The notes under the pieces: generated by a model | What the model was told of the DNA's origin: nothing | Database searches by the model: none | Seen by the model: only the letters and a program-made list of their open reading frames with translations | Source: a virus | Length of the DNA stretch: 20,815 bases | IMG/VR virus record: IMGVR_UViG_3300030012_001352 | Coordinates: 1-20,815 of that record | Reading direction: 5' to 3' (one strand) | Position numbers and translations under genes: made by a program | In this document: one piece after another, positions 7,518-15,978 of the stretch | Numbering within the stretch: the stretch's first letter is position 1 | Layout: each line of letters begins with the position of its first letter

Positions 7518-7844
7518 TTAATATCCTATAAATTCTAAATCAACATCACTTACTAATCCTTTTTCAACATAGTAAGGATACTCTTCGTTTAACCAATAGT
7601 TTTGAACATTGTCTACTTCACTTATTACATCGTTGTATAAGTCAGAAATATCATATCCATCACCATATTGAATACCACCACAAAGAACCATAAGTTCATT
7701 TAGGTTGTCCCAATTATCTTTGTTGTTTTTGATACTAAGTAATATCTCAGCTTTCATAAGGTCTGATACCTTGTCATTGTGGTCATACATTTCAGTTGAC
7801 CAAGGTTTTGTAATTTTTATTCCGTATTTACTCATATTTTTCAT
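7518..7844 (-). CDS. hypothetical acidic protein, 108 aa
   Basis: A soluble, Asp/Asn/Tyr-rich small protein with no recognised domain. It reads as alternating helices (VSDLMKAEILLSIKNNKDNW, YNDVISEVDNVQNYWLNEEY) with a Gly-rich turn around CGGIQYGDGYD. The ATG at 7844 is one base after the stop of the 72-aa gene, indicating translational coupling. A second in-frame Met (MSKYG, residue 4) is an alternative start. The position in the early string suggests a host-takeover or replication accessory protein, but nothing in the sequence identifies a target. Confidence 0.7.
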   Translation of the reverse strand: MKNMSKYGIKITKPWSTEMYDHNDKVSDLMKAEILLSIKNNKDNWDNLNELMVLCGGIQYGDGYDISDLYNDVISEVDNVQNYWLNEEYPYYVEKGLVSDVDLEFIGY

Positions 7845-7845
7845 T

Positions 7846-8064
7846 TTATCTGTACATTGTTACAAAAGAACCGAACTTATCATCGAATACTTTGATTAGA
7901 TTTTCATAATCACCACTTGTCATTTCATCCATTAGTGGTTTAAATGGAATATCAAGGTTTCTACATAATCTTTTAGCCAAACCTAAGATTGCGTAAGCAT
8001 TACCATCAGGTCCTGTTAAATCGATTTCGATTCCTACTTTTTTGTTTTCTTTTGATTTTATCAT
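7846..8064 (-). CDS. conserved small phage protein, 72 aa
   Basis: It starts with MIKSKENKK, followed by IEIDLTGPDGNAYAILGLAK and a C-terminal block DEMTSGDYENLIKVFDDKFG ending VTMYR. I recall similar small proteins in many T4-like and other large phages, none with a known role as far as I know. The ATG at 8064 is preferred. A longer frame begins at a TTG at 8094, but that codon lies at the edge of the promoter's -7 box and would be upstream of the predicted transcript start. It is the first gene of the early string, directly behind a Bacteroidota-type promoter. Confidence 0.78.
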   Translation of the reverse strand: MIKSKENKKVGIEIDLTGPDGNAYAILGLAKRLCRNLDIPFKPLMDEMTSGDYENLIKVFDDKFGSFVTMYR

Positions 8065-8082
8065 ATCTCTTACTTTACATAG

Positions 8083-8114
8083 TAAAGATAACAAAAAGAT
8101 TTGTAATTGCCAAA
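8083..8114 (-). promoter_or_regulatory. Bacteroidota-type early promoter of the small-gene string
   Basis: On the minus strand TTTG (8114-8111) is 20 bases from TATCTTTA (8090-8083). This is the closest of the three to the Bacteroidota consensus TAnnTTTG, differing only at the last base. The ATG of the 72-aa gene is at 8064, giving a short leader. An 11-bp-period repeat block lies immediately upstream. Confidence 0.68.
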
Positions 8115-8120
8115 TTTTTA

Positions 8121-8161
8121 ATGTTAAATTTATGTTAAATTTATTAACAAGTTATTAACAA
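8121..8161. repeat. 11-bp-period tandem repeat block at the late/early boundary
   Basis: On the plus strand ATGTTAAATTT occurs twice back to back (8121-8131, 8132-8142), then TTATTAACAA occurs twice with a start-to-start distance of 11 bases (8141-8150, 8152-8161). The two 11-base units sit side by side, so the block keeps one helical turn of phase for about 41 bases. It lies directly upstream of the early promoter and downstream of the last tail gene. It may be a protein-binding array or a phased bend. Confidence 0.6.
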
Positions 8162-8166
8162 TTTTC

Positions 8167-8745
8167 TTAAATTTTTGCACCTTGTTGTAGATTGGTAAGG
8201 TATCTTTCTAATCCTTCGAATTGATTTATGTACAAAAGGATTGTTCGTTGATTAGTATCAATAATACCTTTTTCTTCAGGTGTATCATTAAGTGGGCCTG
8301 ATATTTTCCATTTTAACTTAAGTTTTTGATAGTAAGGACTGTCTAATTCATCAAACCCATCTTTATTAATCTCATTTATGATTTCACTACCTTTTCTTTT
8401 GTAAAAAAACCTTTCTGCAAACCCATTGTCATAATCTTCGTTAGTTGGTTGAAAGAAATATGGGTCAGGTATTGAAATAATAGGGTCAAAATCTTCTACT
8501 GCGTCTGTTAATACATTGTATTGGTAAGTATTTGTAAGAATTTGATTGTCTAAGTTGTAATATCTAACTAATTTTTTAGAAACATCCTTTACAAAGAGGG
8601 GTTCAGTATACACTTCGTTGGTATTAGAATAAATGTGATACTGTCCTTCATATTCAGTACCATCTTCAAACATCCACTCACCACCACTTGTGTACAGACC
8701 TTTTTGGATTGCTCCCTCTGGATAATATATTCGTTTTCTTCCCAT
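8167..8745 (-). CDS. putative baseplate/tail-associated protein, 192 aa
   Basis: The N-terminal half reads as a small beta-rich domain beginning MGRKRIYYPEGAIQKGLYT with GGEWMFEDGTEYEGQYH. The residue pattern recalls virion-associated proteins of marine T4-like phages, but I cannot name it. The C-terminal half is charged and helical (DSPYYQKLKLKWKISG, LLYINQFEGLERYLTNLQQ). Its ATG overlaps the hub-like gene stop (TAATG), so it is coupled to the tail operon and is the last gene of it. This context argues for a baseplate or tail fibre attachment role. No enzyme motif was seen. Confidence 0.6.
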   Translation of the reverse strand: MGRKRIYYPEGAIQKGLYTSGGEWMFEDGTEYEGQYHIYSNTNEVYTEPLFVKDVSKKLVRYYNLDNQILTNTYQYNVLTDAVEDFDPIISIPDPYFFQPTNEDYDNGFAERFFYKRKGSEIINEINKDGFDELDSPYYQKLKLKWKISGPLNDTPEEKGIIDTNQRTILLYINQFEGLERYLTNLQQGAKI

Positions 8746-10475
8746 TACGCGTCAATCATCATTAAGCCACTAATTTTAGTAGTCCAGTCACCTGCACTAA
8801 AATCTTGACCAAGTTTTGTTACTATAAAATATGCATTATCTTTTAATCTTTTAGGTAATCTATCTACCGTAAATGCGTCACCATATTTTGGACCACTATA
8901 ACCATCACAAGTAAGTTCACATTCTAATCCATAACTAATGTTTGGATTATATTGTTTATTCTGACTTTTTACATATGCTTTCAATGCTTGTTTTGCACCT
9001 GTAATATCATCTTCACTAATATTATCACCAAGATTTTCTAATGCTTTCTTCAAATCAGCAGTTGTGGTATTTTCAGGTTCCGTTCCTTCTGGGTAACAAC
9101 CACCAAATACTTTATTAAGTTGTGGTGCACCTTCACCATCCATAGCTGCGGCAGTTGCCATACTTATTAGTTCTGAATCTAAGTTAGATGTCAAACTACA
9201 ATCTCTAATACCATTATTAAATCCATTTGCTAAATTAATTGTTGTCATAGCAGTTGATTTAGCGGCAGTCCCTTTATTTAAAATTAAAAATTTACCTTTA
9301 TCACCATCAACTATATCTGGGTCATTATATAAAAACATAGTTAGATATCCACCTGACAATTCTTTTACTTTATTAAATACTTTTTTCAAAAACATTGGGG
9401 TTGATATTCTTTTGGGTGATTCTTCTTTTCCTGGTGGGTTTTGTAAATCACTCATCATTTTTTGCAATAGTGGAATAGATATGTATATGTTATCTATTGG
9501 ATTACTGCTAGAGTCTTTAATATCTCTATAATCTGCATTACTACCATAGTTACACCCCCATCCAAATATAACTTCCAAAGGATTTGCAGATTTTATATTG
9601 GAATCATTCGTTTTGTTAAGTGTAAATTTTGAATAATCGAATTTTTTAGCACTTAAACCTTGAATACTTTTTGCGTTTTTATTAATGTAGTTAAGAAATG
9701 ACCCAAGGCTAACATATGGTAGTACATTATCTGTATTACTATCAAAAAAAGAAAAGAACCCTGAAGCTTGCATTTGGTGATTTGCTAATCCAAGTTTTAC
9801 ACCAGACCTATTATATTTTTTTGCTTTTCCACCAGATGGTTGGTCTGAAATTTTAGAAGCGATACCTACAAGATTTGTTATTAGGTCTTTAGATGGTACT
9901 TCTTTACCCGATTCCTCGTCTTTTACCATTTGTGAACCAACATCTTTTAAAGTCATGTAATCTACATCTACAACACCATCAGCGGCACCTGCCACTTTTA
10001 AACTAACATCATAACTTAAATCTTGATTTATAGTAAAATTAAAACCTGTTATTTCACCTTTTACTGTTACACTCGAACTACCAACCCATCCGATAATTAG
10101 ATTTACTCGTTGTCTTGGTGTCATAAATGTTTGGTCTATTTGGTCAAAATCAGATTTATTGTAAACCTTTACCTTTACATCTGCTTCAAACAACATTGCG
10201 TCTGATATATCTTGTCCACCATCATTTGATATAGAAATACTTTCTAAAATAGGTTTTGGTGTTAATCTACCACCCTCTGAACTCATTAATTCTGAGTGTT
10301 TTTTCTTTACATCACTCTCGATTGATGTTATACTTCCTGCACATCCTACTACACCACCACCAACTCTTTGAATTTTCGCATACGCTCTTTTATGTATACC
10401 TACACCTTTTATTCTGTAATCTGCTCCTTGTAATTGTGGGGTTGGTAACCCTCTACTTCCTAATGTAAATGCCAT
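8745..10475 (-). CDS. putative baseplate hub protein (gp27/gpD-like)
   Basis: This 576-residue protein follows the LysM gene, the place of the hub (gpD) in P2-type tails. Around residues 75-170 there is a beta-domain with ILESISISNDGG, FEADVKVKVYNK, VNLIIGWVG and EITGFNFTINQDLSYDVSLK, typical of tail-hub barrels. Residues about 510-576 contain LECELTCDGYSGPKYGDAF followed by AYFIVTKLGQDFSAGDWTTK, the usual ending of gp27/gpD-type hubs (yxVxxxxHxxxxgxWxT). The middle is large and Ser/Asn/Lys-rich. It has a likely AGGT-type ribosome site and starts 7 bases after the LysM stop. No lysozyme or needle domain is visible, so the spike must be elsewhere. The role is inferred from C-terminal pattern and gene order. 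Confidence 0.62.
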   Translation of the reverse strand: MAFTLGSRGLPTPQLQGADYRIKGVGIHKRAYAKIQRVGGGVVGCAGSITSIESDVKKKHSELMSSEGGRLTPKPILESISISNDGGQDISDAMLFEADVKVKVYNKSDFDQIDQTFMTPRQRVNLIIGWVGSSSVTVKGEITGFNFTINQDLSYDVSLKVAGAADGVVDVDYMTLKDVGSQMVKDEESGKEVPSKDLITNLVGIASKISDQPSGGKAKKYNRSGVKLGLANHQMQASGFFSFFDSNTDNVLPYVSLGSFLNYINKNAKSIQGLSAKKFDYSKFTLNKTNDSNIKSANPLEVIFGWGCNYGSNADYRDIKDSSSNPIDNIYISIPLLQKMMSDLQNPPGKEESPKRISTPMFLKKVFNKVKELSGGYLTMFLYNDPDIVDGDKGKFLILNKGTAAKSTAMTTINLANGFNNGIRDCSLTSNLDSELISMATAAAMDGEGAPQLNKVFGGCYPEGTEPENTTTADLKKALENLGDNISEDDITGAKQALKAYVKSQNKQYNPNISYGLECELTCDGYSGPKYGDAFTVDRLPKRLKDNAYFIVTKLGQDFSAGDWTTKISGLMMIDA

Positions 10476-10482
10476 AACTTAC

Positions 10483-10782
10483 CTATACATTATTTAATTC
10501 ATTGTACTCATTTTGTAGTGATTCTACATCATCTGGTATTCTTAGTTGAACTCCTACTTCTGGAAATAAAGTACCTTTTCCCATATTATTAGCTCTTGCA
10601 AGAATCCACCACAAACTTGGGTCTCTATAATACTCCCATGCTAAGTTGTCTAATCTATCACCTTGTTTTGTTATGATGTAAATATCATTTATAGATGGAT
10701 TTATGACAGGATAAACCACAGTCTCAGTAAACTTTCGTTCACCCTCTTTTTTTATTATTTGTATGTTATCGTATCTTTTCAT
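10483..10782 (-). CDS. 53: LysM-domain baseplate protein (gp53 / gpX-like)
   Basis: A 99-residue protein consisting almost wholly of a LysM-like fold: DIYIITKQGDRLDNLAWEYY, then DPSLWWILARANN, then GTLFPEVGVQLRIP. This is the pattern of T4 gp53 and P2 gpX, proteins that join the baseplate hub or inner tube to the wedges. T4 gp53 is about twice as long, so only the LysM core is present and gpX is the closer match in size. It begins 2 bases after the 926-aa gene stop and precedes the hub-like gene, the same relative position as X in P2. The gene symbol is by analogy. Confidence 0.78.
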   Translation of the reverse strand: MKRYDNIQIIKKEGERKFTETVVYPVINPSINDIYIITKQGDRLDNLAWEYYRDPSLWWILARANNMGKGTLFPEVGVQLRIPDDVESLQNEYNELNNV

Positions 10783-10784
10783 AT

Positions 10785-13565
10785 TTAAACTCTAAAACTT
10801 CCATCAAAAGAAAATACTTTTTCACTTTCATATTGATGTAATTCATTTCCAAGGATTGTACATCCAACTGAAATATCAATTCCCATAGGTAGTCCAAAGT
10901 CAATATCCCATGTTGTCTCATCAGAATATGCGTATGATAATGAAGTTAGTATCATTGGTGTATCTACATATAATTTTCCAATTGTTAATTGTAACTCTGA
11001 TTCTGCACCACCCTTACCTGGAGCCGTATATCCATTAGAACCAACATATTTTGGCATTGTATAAGTTGATAATCTTTCTAATTTAGTATACAATGGTTGC
11101 ATTTCAACTCTTGAAGTTGGATATACTTTAAAGTTAAAAGAAATATCTCTTTTAAATGAATCATATACATATACAGGTTCTGCTCTACCACTATATTTTA
11201 TTTCAGTATAACTTGGTGAGAAATTTTCTGATAAACCTGATATTGTTCCTCTAAATTGTAGTCTACTACCATCTTCACCTAATTTAAAAACTAATGGAAC
11301 TAAATCATCGCTAGTTTCACCAATCTTAAGTGCGTTGATTTTATCTACATGAAGTGTAAAATCTGCCAATTTAGTGAAGTCTACATCAAACTGACCTTTT
11401 CGTACATTTCCTTGCGCATCCAACATTCTACCTGGATTACCAAATCCAAAGTCTTTTTCAATGTTGTTTTTATCATAGTCTTGTGCGTTTTCTTTACCTC
11501 TACCACCATCTAACTTTTTTCTAAAGTCTGTTGGTAAAGGTGGATTTGCACCCTTTTGTTTTCTATCATCTGCAATTTCTGATAGTTTACCATAAGATAT
11601 CATTTGATAGTCAGAGATATCAGGAATCCCTTTAACTAAACCATCTGGATTACTGGTGACAAATTTATCGTCAAGAGGAAACGAATCATCCTTTTTCTCT
11701 ACTTGCTTAGCTACACCAAACTTTTTTAATTCTTCTTTCTTTTTTGGTACTGCGTTATCACCTTGAGTGTAAGTTTGGTCTTGTTTAGTTTTTAAATCAA
11801 ACGAATCTTTTAAAACAAACTTTTGTTTGAATTTTAGACCTGTACCTTTTTGTTCAAATTCGCCAGTAGTTTTACCAGGTACAAAAGTACTTACATATTT
11901 TTTTACTTGAGATACACCTATTCCGTACAGTGAGTCAATTCCACCTCTTTTATCTTCTCTAAGAGCACTACCTATTTCGATTTTACTAAAGTCACCATAT
12001 AATTTTTCTAATGTATCGTCACTTGTTAGACTAGCAATTTTGCCTAATCCCACTTTCTGATATTTTCCATCAACATCTAATCCAAGAATACCACTTCTAT
12101 CAGGTTTAAATCCTATATGTTGACCACCTATTGCTCCTAAGAAGTTCGCAGGTGTCCATGTTTTATTGTATTTGTTAGTTCTCTGTAATCCTATTTGTGT
12201 TGCGGACCATAGTAAACCTTTTACTGATAAAAAGAATGAACCTAACCTTACTAAATCTAATACTGCTCTTTCAGTTGAAGCAACTACACCACCTCGAATC
12301 AATCCATCATCAATAGGAACTCCGAGACCCCAATTTTGTGGTTCAGTAAAACTATTTCTTTGAATACCTCTTAAAACATATGGTTGAGGTACTAAACTAA
12401 ATTTATTTGCTGCAGGGTCTTGTAGATTGAACTTATTATACATTTCATCTAAGAATGATGGTGATTGTCTTTGTTGTAGTAAATCACCAATACTTGTAAA
12501 TGAATCTATATACCTATCACCATCTGGCGAATATCTTTGTGTATCACCAATTGCTGCACCCACTTTATATTGACCATATCCTGCTTGGAATGATATTCCT
12601 CTACTTGAACCACCGAAGTTACTTAGTAATGAAGATGCGTTATCAAATTGAGTATCACTTATACCTGTAAATTTAGTATCATCTTTAGTTTTCATGAATG
12701 GTGAGAATCCCTCTGCCTTATCATTTGTAAAGAAATCAACTTTTTGAGGTACTTCTAATCCTTGACTTTCTAAGTTTCCACTAAATGTAAAATCACCTGG
12801 CGTTGTCTCACCTTTAAATCTGTCACCTTGTGTTATATTTTGTTTATCAGTTTCACCTAAGAATTGTTCTGATAAATTCATTTGATTAGGAGTCGTTTCA
12901 CCTAAGAATTTAGAACTTCTATCTGATTCGGTAGGAGTTGTTTCACCTAAGAATTTAGAACTTCTATCTGATTCTTTTTGTGTTGTCTCACCCAAGAATT
13001 GTTGAGTAAACTTAAATTCATTAGGAGTAGTTTCACCCAAGAATTTTTGACTAAATTTAAAATCACCTGGTTCAGTTTCACCTTTGAACTTATCACCTTG
13101 AGTTACTTCATTAGGTTCTGTTTCACCTTTAAACTTATCACCTTGAGTTGCCTGATTGGGTTCGGTCTCACCTTTGAACTTATCACCTTGGGTTACTTCA
13201 TTAGGTTCTGTTTGTCCAAGGAATCTTTCTTCTAAAGACATTGGTTTTGGACTTGTCTCACCTTTGAACTTATCACCTTGAGTTACTTCAGTAGGTTCTG
13301 TTTGACCTTTGAACTTATCACCTTGAGTTACCTCATTAGGGTCAGTTTGTCCTTTGAACTTATCACCTTGAACTACTTTGTTTTGATTAGTTCCAATTTT
13401 TTCAGGAGTTTGTTTTGAAAATCTAACATCGTTTTTTGTTTTTACTTTATCAGTTAATGGTACAGTATTAAACGCAGAAGGTTCTACTCTTGTTTTTACT
13501 TCAAGAGGTTCACTTTTTGGTTTTCTGTAATCACCAAGGTTTGATTTTAAATCTTTTAACGACAT
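10785..13565 (-). CDS. large repeat-bearing baseplate/tail protein (U-like C-terminus)
   Basis: 926 residues in three parts. Residues about 67-262 hold some 13 tandem 15-residue repeats with core F(K/L)G(E/Q)T, in two versions (TQGDKFKGETEPNEV and SSKFLGETTP types). The middle has a structural-protein-like stretch with LGSFFLSVKGLLWSATQIGL around 440-460. The last about 200 residues are a beta-rich tail domain (DFTLHVDKINALKIGETSDD, YDSFKRDISFNFKVYP, PMILTSLSYAYSDETTW) ending in FSFDGSFRV. Position between tape measure and LysM equals gpU or tail-initiator proteins, so it may cap or start the tube or bind the tape measure. Its ATG overlaps the tape-measure stop (TAATG) with a GAGGAG ribosome site. 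The N-terminal repeats are unusual and of unknown use. Confidence 0.65.
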   Translation of the reverse strand: MSLKDLKSNLGDYRKPKSEPLEVKTRVEPSAFNTVPLTDKVKTKNDVRFSKQTPEKIGTNQNKVVQGDKFKGQTDPNEVTQGDKFKGQTEPTEVTQGDKFKGETSPKPMSLEERFLGQTEPNEVTQGDKFKGETEPNQATQGDKFKGETEPNEVTQGDKFKGETEPGDFKFSQKFLGETTPNEFKFTQQFLGETTQKESDRSSKFLGETTPTESDRSSKFLGETTPNQMNLSEQFLGETDKQNITQGDRFKGETTPGDFTFSGNLESQGLEVPQKVDFFTNDKAEGFSPFMKTKDDTKFTGISDTQFDNASSLLSNFGGSSRGISFQAGYGQYKVGAAIGDTQRYSPDGDRYIDSFTSIGDLLQQRQSPSFLDEMYNKFNLQDPAANKFSLVPQPYVLRGIQRNSFTEPQNWGLGVPIDDGLIRGGVVASTERAVLDLVRLGSFFLSVKGLLWSATQIGLQRTNKYNKTWTPANFLGAIGGQHIGFKPDRSGILGLDVDGKYQKVGLGKIASLTSDDTLEKLYGDFSKIEIGSALREDKRGGIDSLYGIGVSQVKKYVSTFVPGKTTGEFEQKGTGLKFKQKFVLKDSFDLKTKQDQTYTQGDNAVPKKKEELKKFGVAKQVEKKDDSFPLDDKFVTSNPDGLVKGIPDISDYQMISYGKLSEIADDRKQKGANPPLPTDFRKKLDGGRGKENAQDYDKNNIEKDFGFGNPGRMLDAQGNVRKGQFDVDFTKLADFTLHVDKINALKIGETSDDLVPLVFKLGEDGSRLQFRGTISGLSENFSPSYTEIKYSGRAEPVYVYDSFKRDISFNFKVYPTSRVEMQPLYTKLERLSTYTMPKYVGSNGYTAPGKGGAESELQLTIGKLYVDTPMILTSLSYAYSDETTWDIDFGLPMGIDISVGCTILGNELHQYESEKVFSFDGSFRV
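12780..13367 (-). repeat. about 13 in-frame 45-bp coding repeats
   Basis: The DNA encodes a 15-residue unit with core F(K/L)G(E/Q)T repeated about 13 times, with phase kept at 15 residues throughout. Several neighbouring units are nearly identical (for example GDKFKGETEPNEVTQ), while others use the SDRSSKFLGETTP form. This points to growth by unit duplication followed by divergence. No spacer-like variable sequence separates units, so it is not a CRISPR array. Confidence 0.9.
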
Positions 13566-15961
13566 TAATTAACTCCTCTAGTACTTCTTACTCGTTGTAC
13601 TTTTGATATTTCACTAATTACTTTATTATCAAATACTATTTGTATAGGTTGAGCTTGTAAATCACCTCTAAGTCCTTTAATTTCTTCTAATAATGGGTCA
13701 CTTTCACCACCACCACCTGCGGTTGCACCACCACCATCGTCACCACCTGCTCCAAATGCTCCTGCAATCATTGGTAACATAAGTCCTAATGCGAATACCG
13801 TTCCAAGGAATGGTGTTATCATCAATAGACCCATTGCGAATGGCATCATCGCTAATCCTACTGCCGCAAGTCCTGCCGCCAAGGAAAGTAAACCTGGTGC
13901 GACTAACACTAATTGACCCAATCCTGCGGCTAATGCCGATATTGCTGGAACTGCTGCAATCAATATCATAGATGCGAGTCCAAACGCAAGAATACCCGGC
14001 GTTGCGTAAAGTAATCCAATACCCAATGCTAACATACCGACACCAAGTAAACTTAATATAGCAGTTAATGGTATTAAGAATGGTGCAATCGTAATCAGAC
14101 CCATTAAGGATTCTGTAAGATTACCCATCATTTCAAATCCTTTAGCTATTTCTTGTATCGCATATCCAAGAACTAATAATGCTGCGGCAATAATTAACAT
14201 AGCTGCCGCACCTGCGAGAATCGCAACTGCACCAACACCACTCATCATTATTGCACCTACTAATGCCAATGCACCTACTAATGCTAACATGGATACAACT
14301 GCCATACCAATAGCTTTCCATTCAACCTTCATAAATTCTTGTACTGCTTTTGCGAATACAAATACGGATGCCGCTACAAGTAATAATGCCGCACCACCTG
14401 CGAGTAATTTTTTAGCGTCTATTTTTGAAATAGCATTTGTCATACTACTTGTTCCTTTACCAGGACCACTATCAATTTTTGGTTTAGGTTTTGGCATATT
14501 TGTTTGTTTATCACCACCAATTAGACCCATAGCTGAACCTGCCTTTTTAGCAAGTCCACCTATACCTTTTAATGCAATTGAGGCCTGTGCTATCGCTGGT
14601 AAATATGATGTCATCAAAGCTTGTCCTTGTTGCATAACAAATTGTTTATTAGCCTCTCGCGCTTCATTATCTTCAATTAGTTTTTTTCTCGCTTCATCTG
14701 TTAAATCTGCAGTTTCTTCCAAGAATTTCGCATGTTCAGCTTGTTTGGTAACTACTTCAGATAATTGTTGACCAGTCATACCATATGCAGCACCCAACGC
14801 CTCAAGTTCCATTGGTCCTTTACCTTCTAAATCCTCTAAAGATATTCCTAATTCTGACATAGCTTTATTAAATGCGTCTAAGTCACCTGTTAATTGATAT
14901 TCCATTGAAGCTTGTCTAATTGCATTTGTATTTTTAAGTAAGTCACCCATTCCCATGGCTCTTGCTTTCATCTCAGCTTGTATAGAATTTTCAATATTTA
15001 ACATATTAGATGAAACATCTGCCATTTGCTCCATACTCATACCCATTTGTTTAAGTTGTGCGGCTTGTTTAGCAAATGCCATTATTTGTTTTTCAGATTT
15101 ACCTACTAATAAGGTTGCGTTTTTGGCCATATCTTGGAATATAGCTCTTGCAGATACACCTTCTTTTTGTGCTAATACTTTTATATTTGATGTGAGTTCA
15201 TCTGCACTTGAACCTGAGTTAGCAAATGCCTGTTGTAACATGATTGCGTTCTCACCAGATTCTCCTGATAATGCAGATATCTCTACTAAGTCTCTCTGCA
15301 TTTCTGCAGTAAAGTTTTGAGTAGTTCCAAAGAATTCAGCAGAGTCTTTTGCTGCGGTTGCTAATGCCTCACCACCATACAACATACCTTCCATGGTAAA
15401 TAAGTTTCTGAGTGTTATCGCTCCCATTCTTGCAGATTCTTGAGCTGATAATCCTAATTGAGTATAAAGTTCTTTTGCTAATCCAACGGTTGCTTGGAAT
15501 CCTTCGGTTAACATTTCTACACCTTTTTTGGCAACTGCTAAACCAACACCGAACATAATACCATTTTTAAGCATATCAGCTGATAGTCCAACTGATTTCA
15601 ATAAACCATCTCCAAGTTCATCAGCAAGGTCTGTGATTTCTTGTTGTTTGTCTTTTCTTTTTTGTTCAACCTTTAAAAGATTTTCTGTTGCCTCTAACTC
15701 TTTTAAAATTTCTTCTTTTCTATCTTTTGTTAAGTTATATTCACCTTCAATGATTTTTTGTTTTTCTTCGAGTACTTTTGTGAGTTTAGAAGATAAATCT
15801 TTTTCTTGAGCTAAGTCTGCAGTAAGTTGTTTGGCAATCTTACCTTGTTTGGTACGATAATCCAAATTTTTCTTTAAAACATCGGCAAGATTTGATTGTA
15901 AGTCTTTTTCCGCCTCAACTGCGTCAATTCTTGCTTGTGTATCTTTGTTAAACTTAGCCAT
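13565..15961 (-). CDS. tail tape measure protein
   Basis: 798 residues. The N-terminal about 120 are Lys/Glu-rich coiled coil (NLADVLKKNLDYRTKQGK, EEILKELEATENLLKVEQK). The centre is Met/Ala/Gln-rich helix typical of tape measures. From about residue 512 to 735 there is a long run of hydrophobic, Ala/Leu/Gly/Val segments (KKLLAGGAALLLVAASVFVF, ALVGALALVGAIMM) that look membrane-spanning. A Gly-rich hinge (GAGGDDGGGATAGGGG) and a basic C-terminus follow. Tape measures fill the tube, set tail length and help DNA cross the inner membrane. At about 0.15 nm per residue the tail would be near 120 nm, longer than T4. It has an AAGGGG ribosome site and lies downstream of the chaperone-like pair as expected. 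Confidence 0.9.
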   Translation of the reverse strand: MAKFNKDTQARIDAVEAEKDLQSNLADVLKKNLDYRTKQGKIAKQLTADLAQEKDLSSKLTKVLEEKQKIIEGEYNLTKDRKEEILKELEATENLLKVEQKRKDKQQEITDLADELGDGLLKSVGLSADMLKNGIMFGVGLAVAKKGVEMLTEGFQATVGLAKELYTQLGLSAQESARMGAITLRNLFTMEGMLYGGEALATAAKDSAEFFGTTQNFTAEMQRDLVEISALSGESGENAIMLQQAFANSGSSADELTSNIKVLAQKEGVSARAIFQDMAKNATLLVGKSEKQIMAFAKQAAQLKQMGMSMEQMADVSSNMLNIENSIQAEMKARAMGMGDLLKNTNAIRQASMEYQLTGDLDAFNKAMSELGISLEDLEGKGPMELEALGAAYGMTGQQLSEVVTKQAEHAKFLEETADLTDEARKKLIEDNEAREANKQFVMQQGQALMTSYLPAIAQASIALKGIGGLAKKAGSAMGLIGGDKQTNMPKPKPKIDSGPGKGTSSMTNAISKIDAKKLLAGGAALLLVAASVFVFAKAVQEFMKVEWKAIGMAVVSMLALVGALALVGAIMMSGVGAVAILAGAAAMLIIAAALLVLGYAIQEIAKGFEMMGNLTESLMGLITIAPFLIPLTAILSLLGVGMLALGIGLLYATPGILAFGLASMILIAAVPAISALAAGLGQLVLVAPGLLSLAAGLAAVGLAMMPFAMGLLMITPFLGTVFALGLMLPMIAGAFGAGGDDGGGATAGGGGESDPLLEEIKGLRGDLQAQPIQIVFDNKVISEISKVQRVRSTRGVN

Positions 15962-15978
15962 TTATCCCCTTGTGTAGT

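Noticed and set aside
8065-8094. TTG start that would lengthen the 72-aa protein by 10 residues
   Set aside because: The codon lies beside the -7 box and upstream of the predicted transcript start, and the ATG at 8064 is a normal start.
12780-13367. Regular repeats that could suggest a CRISPR array
   Set aside because: The repeats are contiguous, in frame, 45 bp, and vary by codon. There are no unique spacers and no leader.
13789-15809. Several plus-strand open frames opposite the tape measure gene (up to 160 codons)
   Set aside because: They mirror the Ala/Ser/Leu-rich codons of the tape measure, have no ribosome sites or protein-like composition, and lie wholly inside a well-supported minus-strand gene.
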